A stretch of DNA of 64,000 nucleotides from Nissolia schottii (taxonomy: Eukaryota > Streptophyta > Magnoliopsida > Fabales > Fabaceae): assembly GCA_003254905.1 (NCBI GenBank), contig QANU01107566.1, positions 641,585 through 705,584 of the forward strand. The letters are read 5' to 3'. Made by a program: the position numbers and the translations under genes. Of this stretch, positions 42,174-53,802 are shown in pieces. Position 1 is the first letter of the stretch, and each line of letters begins with the position of its first letter. The notes under the pieces are model-generated. The model was not told the origin of the DNA. It searched no databases and saw only the letters and a program-made list of their open reading frames with translations.

Positions 42174-42479
42174 CCTAAAGCTTTGTTCAAGGTCAAGTTC
42201 GCCTCCAGTGCTCCTACCTCCACTGAGGAATGTTCGTTGAATAAAATATCTTGCTTTATTTCTTCTAATTACTCATGTCACTAACTTTCCTTTCTTGACA
42301 GAAAACATTGCAACGGGTCTCCTATAAATAAACCACTTCTGCAACTTTCTACCTTGAGAAGAGCCAAGATCCTATGCTTGCCACCTCATCCACTATTGTC
42401 AAGGTATTCCAACCTTCACAAAATTTTTAATTTGTCATTTATTTATTTACTTTATGTCCCAGTGTCTAACATACATTTC

Positions 42480-42910
42480 TTACTGTCATATAGGGAGCAT
42501 AAGATAAAGAAAGGATTGAACCCAAGGACGAGGTGTCATCCAAGCCACGGACCTGCAAGGCACTCTGACGCCGAAGTCAGAATGAGTTTTAGAAGTTTTG
42601 AGGTCTGAGATCAAAAACATACCTGAGACTGACCTTGCCTCCCCCTTTTTATAATTGAGCAGGTTAGGATTCTCTTGCCTCGATCGATTTTGGGGGGATA
42701 TTCGTTCCGAGTGTAGGGGATCTTCCGAGTTTTAGGGAAGATCCTTCGAGCTTCCTCTTTGACTACTTTGCCCGATTCTGGTCTATTGTAATCGTTCAGC
42801 TCTATCCTTTGAACCCATGTCGTTTGAACCATCTTGGGCTTCGATCCCCCTAATGGAATTGCACCATTAGAACACAACAACATGCACTGAGTTGGTGGTT
42901 GGAGCACACG
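42480..42910 (-). mobile_element. Gypsy-type LTR fragment in reverse orientation
   Basis: On the minus strand a TATA-like AATTATAAAAAGGGGGAGG is followed by GCGTCAGAGTGCCTTGCAGG, the same R/U5 phrase (CATCAGAGTGCCTTTGCAGG) as the LTR at 36458. Ends and internal regions are not found, so this is a solo or truncated LTR of a related family. Confidence 0.55.
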
Positions 42911-43164
42911 CTCCTACCCTTGAGGTGCTGAGTACATGCTATTACACAAAAACATGTGGTGACCTAGTAATAGGATGTCCTGAGTTTAAATCAACGCCAT
43001 GTTCAATTCGGAACTTAAATTTCATTTTATTTGAATAATTTACTGATGAATTAATTGGTTCAAATTACAATTTTTGGTGTTCTGTTATCGACGGATTAAT
43101 TCGACACAAAATTCGCTAAAAACTATAAATCCATTGTTAAATCCGCCATAATATGACATTTTTC

Positions 43165-43290
43165 TAATAGAGCTTACTTGAGCATCGGAGTGCCTTAGTA
43201 TACCTACTGACACCGTCCTTCCGAGAATTCCTATTATCTAAGATCTAGAAATGCACATCGTGTAACAAGGCTCCTCCACCCTTACTAGAT
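43165..43290 (+). mobile_element. Truncated gypsy LTR 3' part
   Basis: TACTTGAGCATCGGAGTGCC..AAGATCTAGAAATGC..CTCCACCCTTACTAG matches the 3' part of the 36458-36928 LTR in the same order and orientation. It may be the remains of the 3' LTR of that element, which would then span about 6.8 kb with later insertions. Confidence 0.6.
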
Positions 43291-44403
43291 GATATGGTAA
43301 CATGCTAATAAAATTTCCAAATTAACTGGGTAAACCAATGATTCACACATAATTATAATACCTACTTGGGTTTTATTCTACCAGTAGAGAATAAAAAAAA
43401 AATCCACAAGTAGGTCATTTTTAGGGGTAATTAGTGAAATATGCTGAGTTGTTATTTAAATATAGGTCTCAACTATGTAATAGGTCTATATAAAATTGTA
43501 TTTACATGCAGATAATTAGGTACATATTCACTTTGTTGTTGTACTTGTTAAGTAATTGAAAATTTTGTGAAGAGTATTTGTCGGTAAAACTCTTAATATT
43601 ATTATTTCAAATTTTTACGTTATATCCTACATTTTTTTCTTTTACAAAGTTACTCCTTTGTTCTTTTCTTTTCATAACATTAAAAAAAAATATAAGATGA
43701 TAATTATTTTAGACAATCACACTTACAAAAATGTAAAATTTATCACAATCTACCTTTATGAGTATGATTGATAAAAATTGTCTCAAATAGTTGTGATTTT
43801 TACATTACTCCAAAAACAAGTCTCTCATATTGTTTTATCCGAGTGAGTTTTTCTTTTTTCGTTTTGGACCTTTAGTTTTTCGTCAAAAAGTTTTGGACCT
43901 TTTGGTCAACATGAGTGAATTTTCTTAACATAGTCTAACGTTCGGTCTGGGCTTTAATTACGTTGTGCCAAACATAAGTTGGATCAAGGCCACCAAAATA
44001 TAAAAATAAACAGAATTCAACGAGCTTTTGACTTTGCTGGATTCAGTGGAATAATGTGAATCCACGCTAAAAAAAAATAAAAATGAAAATGAACGTGACG
44101 GTAAGGAAGAGCACCCCAAAATAAAAATGGAAAAGAAACAGGTGTTTGGTTGAGAGTGGAGCGATCCAAGAAACGAGCTCAGCGCTCTTCACAATCACAA
44201 CAATTAAATTAAAGGGAGGAAAGCGTCTTTCACACCAAAAACAAATCTCACGTTACTCCAAATCTCAATTTGACGTGAAATCAGGTCTTCGAAATTCATC
44301 TTTTGAACACCTGATTTCAGCTCCCTGTCATTTTTTCCACACTCGAATAATAATACATATATACACACACAGGGAGAAAGAGAGCTAGAAGAAGAAGAAT
44401 AGA
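43291..44403 (+). promoter_or_regulatory. Upstream region of the STK16-like kinase gene
   Basis: About 1.1 kb without recognisable genes. The final 100 bp hold ACATATATACACACACAG and GA-rich leader sequence just before the ATG. No specific transcription-factor sites are asserted. Confidence 0.35.
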
Positions 44404-47400
44404 ATGGGTTGCTCATTTTCTGGTTTAAACGCATTGTACGATTCCGTCAACGGAGGAGGTGACGTGTGGATCAACGAGAACCGCTTCCGCATCGTGAGGC
44501 AGCTCGGCGAAGGTGGCTTCGCCTACGTCTTCCTCGTCAAGGAGGTCCTCGTCGAATCTGCTTCCGGCGGCCTCGCCTCCAAGCTCAAACACTCCTCTCA
44601 TCTCTCTGGTTCGCTTCTTCCTTCATCTCTGATCTGTTATTTATTTATTATTTATTTTTCAAATTATGATTGATTTCACTGTTCGAATCTGAGAGTTGAA
44701 TTTCCTTCACTCGCCATTGCTTTTGGATCGTGCTGTTGCGTCGCGTTGCCTTTTCGCCTTGTTAGATACAATGTTCGTGTCGGTGCCCGATCTATGAGAT
44801 CTACGCAAATTTTTGCTCTATCGCATTTTGATGTGAAATTTCGTCGGCGTCGGCCGGATCTGGCGAAGTTCATTGCTGATTTGGGTTTTTTTTTTTTTTT
44901 TTTAATTTGTTAAGATGCTACGGTTTCAACGCAATGAAGCTTCTTGGTAGAGAGTTTTATTAATGTTCCTTTTGTTGTGTCCTGTGCTATTGTTGTTGCG
45001 GCGAGTGGGAAAGTCTTTTTTAATAAAATGATGCTGTTGTTGGAAATAGGAGATTGAGATTCTATCCATTGTGAAATCTGAGTTTAAATTTGATTATCAG
45101 GAATGAATAATGTGCTCTGTGGATCAAAACTATTTAAATCTTTTTCGTGAATAGGTGGCATGCATCATATGATTCAGTGGATGAAAATTAATTGTTTGCT
45201 ATGTGTTGTCTGCAGAGGATGGAACTTATGCTATGAAAAAGGTCCTCATCCAGAACAATGAACAGCTGGAATTGGTCAGGGAGGAGATCCGTGTTTCGTC
45301 GCTGTTCAATCACCCGAATCTGCTGCCGCTTCTTGATCATGCTATCATTTCTGTCAAGGTAACTAGTTATTTGCAGCCAACACTGACTCCTCTCTTTGTC
45401 ATATCAGAAAACGTAAATTCATTAAAAAAAGAGAATGGTTTGTTCATTCAAGTGAGATCAAGCCACAATCTGACAAAATTCTGTTGAGTTTTACTCAAAA
45501 TTTGTTCCTGAACTATGACTATATAATTGGATCTATATCCTGAAGTTGAAAACATGCTATCCAGGCTTTGAATTTATCTGTTTGCATTTCCTACTACAGC
45601 TGTGGAAGTCAACCCCACTTGAGTTAAAGATGATATCTTATAGGCGCACTTGAACTATACCATAAATTATTGACTGTATCAGATTTGAAAGAAAAAAAAT
45701 TGATTGACACTGAAGTGTAAGTGTTTGGCAGTATGAATTGCATTTCGAATGATTTAAAGTGAAAATGTTCATCTTTCCCATATGCACTTTGAATGGAAAA
45801 AGACATGTTATATCCACTTTATCTAGACTTGTCAGTCATATCCAGCCAAGATGGTTTTTCTTTTTCCAGTTGTACTCGTCTGTCTTGGCTTGGTATGATG
45901 ATCCCATATAGATGTGTGATTTTTCTTGCTAAGGCTTGACGAAAATCTAGTGAGATATATGGTTGTGATGGGATTATAACAAGGCTCTATTGCTGCTTGT
46001 CAATGTAATCGGATAGAGATATGTGCTGGGTGAGATCCTGCATATCGTGACAAAATTGATTCTAGTCTACTAAACATTTTGTAATTTAATCTAATCTGTA
46101 AGAATAAGCTTCATGCTTCTAGTATTATATCTTTGGAGAACATAATGTCACTGCCAATGGTGTTGTTTTACCAGGATCTCTATCTAATGTTGTTGTACAA
46201 ATACAATATTTAGGTCATAGTTATCGGTAGCGTGCTATCGCGGAGTAGTGTTGCGGAGCGGAGAGGTGCCGCACCAGGGAGGAGTGTTGCGGAGCGTTTT
46301 GCTATCGCGGTTGTTGCGGCCGCTATTGCGGGCGACGGAGCGCGATTTTAGTCGACGGGAAATGACGCATTTTACCTTTATTTTTTCCGTTTGCCACTGA
46401 AAATAAAGGGTTTTGTGGGATTTCCAACCTAATATTCTATACATTTGGCTCCAAAACTCTCATTCTCTCTCTGTTTTCCCTTTTTTGTATTTGTTTTGTG
46501 TCTCTCTGGTTTGCGTCTCTCTGTTTCCTACTCCGGTGGCGGCCGAGGCAACAGCGGCTGCTTCCGGCGGCAACATCTCTGCTTCCGGAGCACTCAATAA
46601 CTAGAAAGGTTTTTCATCTTCTTCACCTTTGCTTCCGTCTCTCTGGCTTCTTGCTGTTTTTTTTTTTCCTCTCACATATTTCTTTGTTCTTTTCTTCTTT
46701 CTTTATGAGTTTCATTTGTTTCTATGTGTGTTTTGTTCAATGTTCTATTTTTGAAACCCTAACCTAAACCCTCATTTTTTTCTCAGTTCAATGTTCTGTT
46801 TTGTTCAATGTTCTATCTATATGTATGGTATATAAATTGCACATATATTAATTCAAATAGCAGTCATCCCACTCCCGCTATAGCCTTTTTTGAGGTCAGC
46901 CACTCCGCAACGCTATGCGTGATCGATAACTATGATTTAGGTATTCCGAACTTGGTTGGGAATTATGTATAAATAGTGTGATGTGGCATTGCTATTGTAG
47001 TTTCTTAGTTGTTCAAATCTGGTAAGTGATTATTCTGCTACATGGGAATGACAATAATGCGAGATTTAAATTTGAATTGTTCCTCTCCTTGTTTCATTTC
47101 TTGTGCTTCTATATATATGGAGAATATGACATTTTTTGTTGGCAGCCTACCCCAGAAAAATCTTGGAGCCATGAGGCATACTTGTTATTTCCAGTTCATT
47201 TGGATGGAACATTGCTAGACAATGCCAAGACAATGAAAGCCAAGAAGGAGTCCTATTCTACCACAGATGTTCTTCAAATCTTTCGTCAGGTAAAAAGAAC
47301 GATATTTCCATTATGCAATTTGCTTATTATAACTGGAGAACCAGGGGCTTGAAGCATCGCTGTTGCAATCAAGATTTTCAGCACATGATAATTTGCTTGA

Positions 47401-49038
47401 TATCTATTCTATTGTAGCATTTCTTGGTTGTCATGAATTCGTTTATGTATCAACCTATTAATTCTTGCGACATAGGTTAATTGCTGTCTTGAGAATCATA
47501 TAGAAATAGAATAACTATGAATGTCTGTGGTCTCTGCCTCTTTGTGTTGAGAATCTGTCTGAGGAGAATTTTTTTAAAACTTTTTTAATGTACTTTTTGA
47601 TATTTAGAGTTTACTAAACCATTTGACCCCTGACATATCAATTCAACAGCTTTGCGCAGGACTCAAGCATATGCACAATTTAGATCCTCCATATGCTCAT
47701 AATGACGTCAAACCTGGTAATGTTCTCATAACACATAGAAAAGGACAACCACCTCTTGCTATACTGATGGATTTCGGCAGTGCACGTCCTGCCAGGAGGA
47801 ATATTACCTCCAGAGCAGAGGCACTACAGTTGCAGGTTCTTCTCTCTTCCCTGTTTTTTTCAAGTCTTTTTATTTTTTTTCCGTAATAAATGAAAATTAT
47901 GTATTGTGTTACGCATATTACACTTTAGAATGTTTTATTGAGGCTTTTGCCCAATTTGTAGTTTGTGAAGTTATATTGCAGTATTGCCTAATATTGTAGG
48001 TTCATATACATCATCAGGGTAGTGTGAAATCTTTTTAACTTTTTACTGTACACAATAGCTTCTCTTTCATTTAAAGATACTCAATTGCTTAGCTTCCATT
48101 TTCATTTTGGCACTACTAATTCCTTAAATAGCTTTTTTGTTTTCAATAGCTTTGACAAATATGGAGGAGCATGGTTTATTTTCAGTCATCAGGCGTGGAA
48201 TTTTCAACCTGCTGATTGCCATTTTTTTTGTCTTCCTATGTAGGAATGGGCATCTGAACATTGCTCTGCCCCTTTCCGTGCTCCTGAGCTGTGGGATTGC
48301 CCAAGCCAAGCTAATATAGACGAGAGGACTGATGTATGGTCACTAGGATGCACATTATATGCTATAATGTGAGCATTAGTCCTTCTTTTGTATGTATTAT
48401 GCTAAATTTTATGTTTAGAATGTTTTATAACACTGCTGTGTTACGACATAATAGCCACACTTAGGTTGATGTTCTTGAGTAATGTTACTCAACCCACAGT
48501 GAGTACCAAAGTAAACACACCAATGTGCAAGCAATCTGCATATAGTTTATTGGTTTGAGGCAATGCTCACATCAACCAATTTTTTACAAATTCAGATGAT
48601 ATGAAATTCACCTGTTGTGCGCATTGGTTTTACTTTGTTCTCTTGGCATTACCCATTGATTATGGCACTCCATAGAAATACAACGGCAGAGGTGTTTTTT
48701 GTATGACACAATTTGTGTACAATACTCTTTCTAGTATAGCAGGTCAACTATGAGAAATATATCTTAGCCAGCTCTAGTGCACTTATTATCAGCACCTGGT
48801 TGAATTTTGCAGGTATGGGGTATCTCCATTTGAATATGCACTGGGAGAGTCTGGTGGAAGCCTGCAATTAGCTGTTGTAAATGCTCAGATCAAATGGCCA
48901 ACTGGACCTAAGCCTTCATATCCAGATGCTCTTCATCAGTTTGTATCATGGATGCTTCAGCCCCAGGCTTTTATGCGGCCTCAGATAGATGATATCGTCA
49001 TCCATGTTGATAAGTTGGTTGCAAAGTTCTCTGATTGA
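44404..49038 (+). CDS. STK16-like (NAK-family) serine/threonine protein kinase
   Basis: Six exons (44404-44608, 45216-45358, 47146-47289, 47650-47835, 48244-48368, 48813-49038) join in frame into 342 residues. The N-terminus MGCSFSG has Gly2 for myristoylation and Cys3 for palmitoylation, as in human STK16, which suggests membrane or Golgi association. The kinase domain covers nearly the whole protein: glycine loop LGEGGFAYV (34-42), AMKK lysine at about 76, catalytic loop YAHNDVKPGNVL with Asp183, DFG at 205-207, FRAPELWD and DVWSLGCTLYA. The catalytic loop reads HND rather than HRD, so it is a non-RD kinase, which I also associate with plant members of this family. Intron 2 (1787 bp) carries a hAT element. 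Substrates cannot be read from sequence. Confidence 0.95.
46216..46934. mobile_element. Non-autonomous hAT element in kinase intron 2
   Basis: A 719-bp element begins CATAGTTATCGGTAGCGTGC and ends with the inverted CGATAACTATG. The inverted similarity extends to TAGCG..GTTGCGGAG. It is flanked by a perfect 8-bp direct repeat ATTTAGGT (46208-46215 and 46935-46942), the hallmark of hAT insertions. The interior is GC-rich and has no transposase. It lies wholly within the intron and leaves the splice sites intact. Confidence 0.9.
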
Positions 49039-49829
49039 GTTATTGTGGCGGCCAACTGTGGAGGCATGGTCACATATTGCATTCGTTAAAAAATTTCGTG
49101 TGCCTTTCCTGTGCTATATATCAAGGGATTGAAATGCAATACTAGTTCCTTGCCTCAGTTTTATGTGTATCTTTGACATTTTTGGTGGTAGTCTAGGTAG
49201 TTGGGCGTTGGGTTTTATTATTATTACTTATGTCATTTCTACATAAATTGTCCCTTGTAATTTATGAAATGGCCAATCTCCCTGTCTTCTTCAGGATTTA
49301 TGAGCTTAAATGGCATATATATTCATCAATGTGTTCTTTGTTTCATATCTCGCTCACCTGGCAATTTTGTCATTAAGGTTCTGTACATTTGAAGAAATTG
49401 TTCTGATACCACTGACTTCTGTAGGTTACCCTTTTGGCGCCACTTCTTCCATACTGTGCAGCTGGGTGTGTAAACTCTAATCACTTATAAAATAACATTT
49501 CATATTTAGTTGGAAGTCGTTTCTATTTTTAAAATTAGAATGTTATTTTATTATAGGTTAACATATTTATCTTGATGTCTCAGTTTTTTAGAATGTCATT
49601 TTATAAGTTTACCTAATCATATTTATCTTAGAAGACTTTTGGTATGAGATAATAGAGATAGATTATTGGTAATCTTGAAATTAAATTACCTAATAATTAA
49701 CGTTGACTTGTTTGGTTACGCAACATTATTAGTAATATGGATTATTCTCATGAAAGATGTTTATCTAGATTATCACATTTCATATAATCCTTTAACTTTT
49801 ATTTTTACAAAAATATATTTAACATAAAC
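49039..49829. other. 3' flank of the kinase gene
   Basis: The first few hundred bases are likely 3' UTR. AT-rich sequence follows from about 49480. Sequence at 49670-49800 shows weak inverted similarity to 50460-50640 (GTAACATTA/TAATATTAC-type phrases and AATCCTTTAA), which may mean the low-complexity block between them sits inside a TIR element. Confidence 0.3.
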
Positions 49830-50340
49830 AACCTTCTCTCTCCATGAGCCACCGCCCATAACCACCACCAACATATGCCACCTATTACCACCACACCACC
49901 ATTGCCATTGTCACCTCCACCATCACCGCCATTGTTGTTGCCACCACCATCATCATCATTGTCATCACCACAATCACCATTGCCATTACCCACCACCAAT
50001 GTCTCCATCATCGCCACCACCACTATCATCATCATTGTCACCACAACCATCACCACTACGATTACCCACCTCTGCCACCATCACCTATTGCCCCTGTCAC
50101 CACCTCCTCTATTATCACTACCATAATCGTTGTTGTCACCACCACCACCATATCCATCACAGACACCTCAACCATGACCCATCTCCACTACCATAATCGT
50201 TGTCATCGCCACCACAACTCCTTATTACCACCACTACAGCCTTCAACACCACTATTGCCACCATTATCACTACCCATCACTACCATTGTCACCACCACTA
50301 TTGTTGTCACCTTTACCACCACTACTGTAATACACCAACC
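49830..50340. repeat. CCA/CAT-rich imperfect minisatellite
   Basis: About 500 bp consist almost entirely of CCACCA, CATCAC and CATTGCC-type trinucleotide permutations, open on both strands (threonine/proline-rich on plus, Gly/Asp/Met-rich on minus). The long open frames here are products of composition, not genes. Confidence 0.85.
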
Positions 50341-50343
50341 AAA

Positions 50344-50344
<1 letters not shown>

Positions 50345-50385
<41 letters not shown>
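50345..50385. repeat. TTA microsatellite
   Basis: An uninterrupted (TTA)n run of about 13 units directly follows the CCA-rich block. Confidence 0.9.
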
Positions 50386-50829
50386 GGTTATTTATTTATT
50401 TTATTATTATTATACTATTTTATTTGTTTTTATTTTATATATTATTTAGAGAAAATTATAGTAAAATATATTTATTATCTGATAATCCTTTTAATATATC
50501 AAACATGATAATGTAAATTGTCAGTTACATTACTTGTGCATATCAAATATTGCAATGTAATATTATCAGTAATTTAAAAGGTGATAATTTTTCTGATAAG
50601 TAATTTAAATTACTGGTATAAATGATTAGTAACATTACACTCTTTTCCTACCATCTTAGAAACATTACAACCCATTTCCTCCTAACCCGAGCATCAGCCT
50701 TCAGGATAACCCACTGCCGAGTAGGACATAACAGAGACCAAACATACTACAGGAACCCCACAACCACATCAGCCTCAGCAACCTCCTGCACCAGACCATC
50801 AAGGAAGAAGCAAGCACTTGCACGCCTGA

Positions 50830-52010
50830 CATGTTATTATTGCAGCTCCATCACATCCATCCCTTCCTCCACTCTAAACTCATCCCTGAGTATCAAGCAT
50901 ATTCCTCCACTGTCCACTCCTAAGTCAGATCTTGTTTATCCTTTGTCCTCTTATCATACATATGATCACCTATCCCTTTCACATAGGAATTTTTGTCTAT
51001 CCATCCTCATTGATACTGAACCCCGAAACTATTCTAAGGGTTCCAAATTTGATCAATGGATACAAGCTATGCAGCCAAAATACTAGCACTTGAACAAAAT
51101 CATACTTGGGTTATTGTTGATCTTCCTCATGGTGTGGTTCCCATCGGCAATAAGTGGGTGTACAAAATTAGGACGAAATCTGATGGCTGTGTTGAGCGTT
51201 CAAGGCTTGCTTGGTAGCCAAATGATACAATCAAGTGGAGGGCCTTGACTATTTTGACATTTTCTCCCCTGTAACCAAAATTGCTACCATTCGAACTCTA
51301 TTAGAATTGGCTTCCATTTGTGGTTGGAACTTTCACCAAATGGACGTGAACAATGCATTCTTACTCAGAGACTTACACAAGGATGTCTACATTAGTCTCC
51401 CATTGGGCTTTGCCTCTCCAAGACCAAACAATGTGTGCAAGCTTCTCAAATTGCTCTATGGCTTAAAACAAGCTAGTTGTCAACGGTTCAAAAAGCTTTC
51501 CTCCCTCCTCATTCGTCTTGGCTACACCCAAAGTCATGTTGATCACACACTCTTTACCAAGATATCATCCTTTCCCATATTGCACTCCTCGTGTATGTTG
51601 ACAATATCATCCTTGTTGGTGATTCCCTATCAGAATTCACTGCCATAAAGTGTGCCCTTGATGATGTGTTTAGCATCAAAGACTTGGGTACTCTCAAGTA
51701 CTTCCTCGGATTAGAGGTGGCTCATTCTCGTATCAGGATCAGACTTTGCTAATGCAAGTATTGTCTAGAGCTCATTTTTTTGATGCAGGGGTTTCTGGTG
51801 CCAAACCAGTGTATACTTCTCTAGATCCTACTGCACACCTCCACAACGATAATGGTCCCCTATTTGATGATGTTCCAGCTTATCATTGCTTGGTAGGACG
51901 CCTCTTGTACCTCATCACAACTCGACCAAATATAACTTTTGTGGTGCAACAATTTAGTCAATTTATGAGTGCCCACTATGAGCCATCACTGTACAGCCAT
52001 GTGTGCGGAT
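50830..52010 (+). pseudogene. Ty1/copia pol pseudogene (reverse transcriptase part)
   Basis: Copia RT landmarks appear in order: YPLSSYHTYDHLSLSHRNF, HTWVIVDLPHGVVPIGNKWV, EGLDYFDIFSPVTKIATIRT, QMDVNNAFL, LLYGLKQAS, LVYVDNIILVGDS, DLGTLKYFLGLEV and YHCLVGRLLYLITTRPNITF. Frame changes and stops occur near 51085, 51217, 51640 and 51748. The catalytic YVDD is YVDN. RNase H is missing; the frame is cut after FVVQQFSQFM. The integrase and gag parts are absent upstream. Confidence 0.88.
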
Positions 52011-52146
52011 ATTCTTACCAAAGTTCTAACTTTTCAACCCTTCAGAGTTTCTTCCCAAGCTTAGGCTTATCGGCATCTTCTAGCCTCATGCTTGCCCGGG
52101 GGGTGGGGGTAACAAACTCCACAGATACACCACCACACGTGCAGAC

Positions 52147-52315
52147 TGTTGGGATCACGTGATGACAGTTAGAGGTGGTTATTAGGAGTGGTCGTAACTA
52201 CTTTACTCTTACTCTATGCAAGTCTGATAGTATATAAATTGACTTGTAGCTCATTTGTATTCATTCAGTAAATTTTCACATTGAATCAACGAAGGTTTTC
52301 TCTCGTTTTATACAC
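52147..52315 (+). mobile_element. Probable copia 3' LTR remnant
   Basis: A purine-rich tract (GGGGGGTGGGGG, about 52098-52110) precedes TGTTGGGATCACGTGATGAC, a typical copia LTR start. The segment contains AGTATATAAATTGACTTG (TATA-like) and a possible end at TTTATACA. The right end is tentative. Confidence 0.45.
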
Positions 52316-53793
52316 TTTCACATTACCTTGAGAATCTAATTAAACTTGCTTAAGTTAGGTTGATCTATTAAAGGGTTCTACTCTTTTTTTATGCTTTACT
52401 GAAAGACTTAAACCTAAATTGGGCATGTAAAAAAAACATAGAACCAATCACCATGACTCAAACATTGCACGACTCGTGAATGATGGCTCATTAAAACCTC
52501 TAATTTAATTGGACGAAACTCGAGAGGAAAAAAATACATCACCCGCATAGATTAAAAATAAACAATTAAAGGGTTCAACTATTCTAACATTAATTTTTTC
52601 CATTTCCAATATTCATACTTGAGATCGCACTAAAATAAATGCTAAATTATATTACGGGTTAAATTATTTGAATCAACCAAATATTTTTAATATAAATTTA
52701 TCTTTAAAGTGAGAGTAATATATATGGTCTATTTCCTGTACATGCTAATTTGAGTATTCTATAAATTCATATTTCTCATAAAATAAAGAGTGTAATTTCT
52801 ATTTACTGTCAACTAATTAAATATTGTCACATTAGTATAAATGGTTGACCTCGTCTCTCATTTCTTAAAAGGTCATGTATATTGACAGATCTGATTGGCC
52901 GACAGTGTAAAATACTTTACATTGCCAGTTAATAGAAATTAAACTCTAAAATAAAATAAAAAGTAAGTAGTGAGAGAGTATACAATTTTACATTATTTAT
53001 TACAATCTACACTTAATGTATGTATTTTATTAATCTAAGGACAAGACGTACATGGAGCAGGTTATTGTTTTACATTTACAATATTAATTCCACTTGTTGG
53101 CTTAATCTTATTTAAGGTTGTTAAGATCTCAATTTAAATATTATAATATTAAAATTTTAAAAAAGTCAGTCGATTCCAATACTATCAATTGGATCAAACA
53201 ATCTTACAATTTAAATTGTATTATGATTTTATTTTTTGATTTTTTAATCTTACATAAGATATCAATTTTGACGATCTTGTTCTCGTTAATAATAAGCACT
53301 CTTATTAATAAGTCCCGTTTAAGGCAAGAGAGTCACTCTTTTCCAACATACAGAAAGTTCATCATGTCTCACATTTGCTATACAATCATATGGCTTTAAG
53401 AAATGAGTTCGGAATTTGGAATAGGATACCCTTAATTTAAAGTCACACTCCATTGTTTGGAACGAAATCGCCATTTCAAACTTCTTTTTTTCTGCTAACA
53501 CGGGAATGATTATTCTATAGAATAAAGTAAGGGTTAATAAAGACACTTTTTAAAAATATTTTGAGATTTTTAATATTTTTATTGCATGAAAAAAATTAAA
53601 ATTTTATTTTTTTCAATAAAAATATATTATTTTGAGTTTCCTGGACAAATTGCTTTTCCAAGAGTCTAAATAAATAAAGTTTGTGCACAAATTGCAGTAA
53701 AAAAAATTTGAAGTTAAATTTGTAACAACTAAATTTGTAGTTAAATTCACAATAAATAAATTTATAACTAAATTCATAGTAAACTATTTATAA
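52316..53793. other. AT-rich intergenic DNA, nothing recognised
   Basis: No gene or element ends are visible. Short open frames at 53118-53399 (plus) and 53319-53546 (minus) overlap each other and show only AT-driven composition. Confidence 0.4.
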
Positions 53794-53802
53794 AAAAATC
53801 TG

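Noticed and set aside
49805-50508. Long overlapping frames on both strands
   Set aside because: They result from trinucleotide low-complexity sequence, not coding selection.
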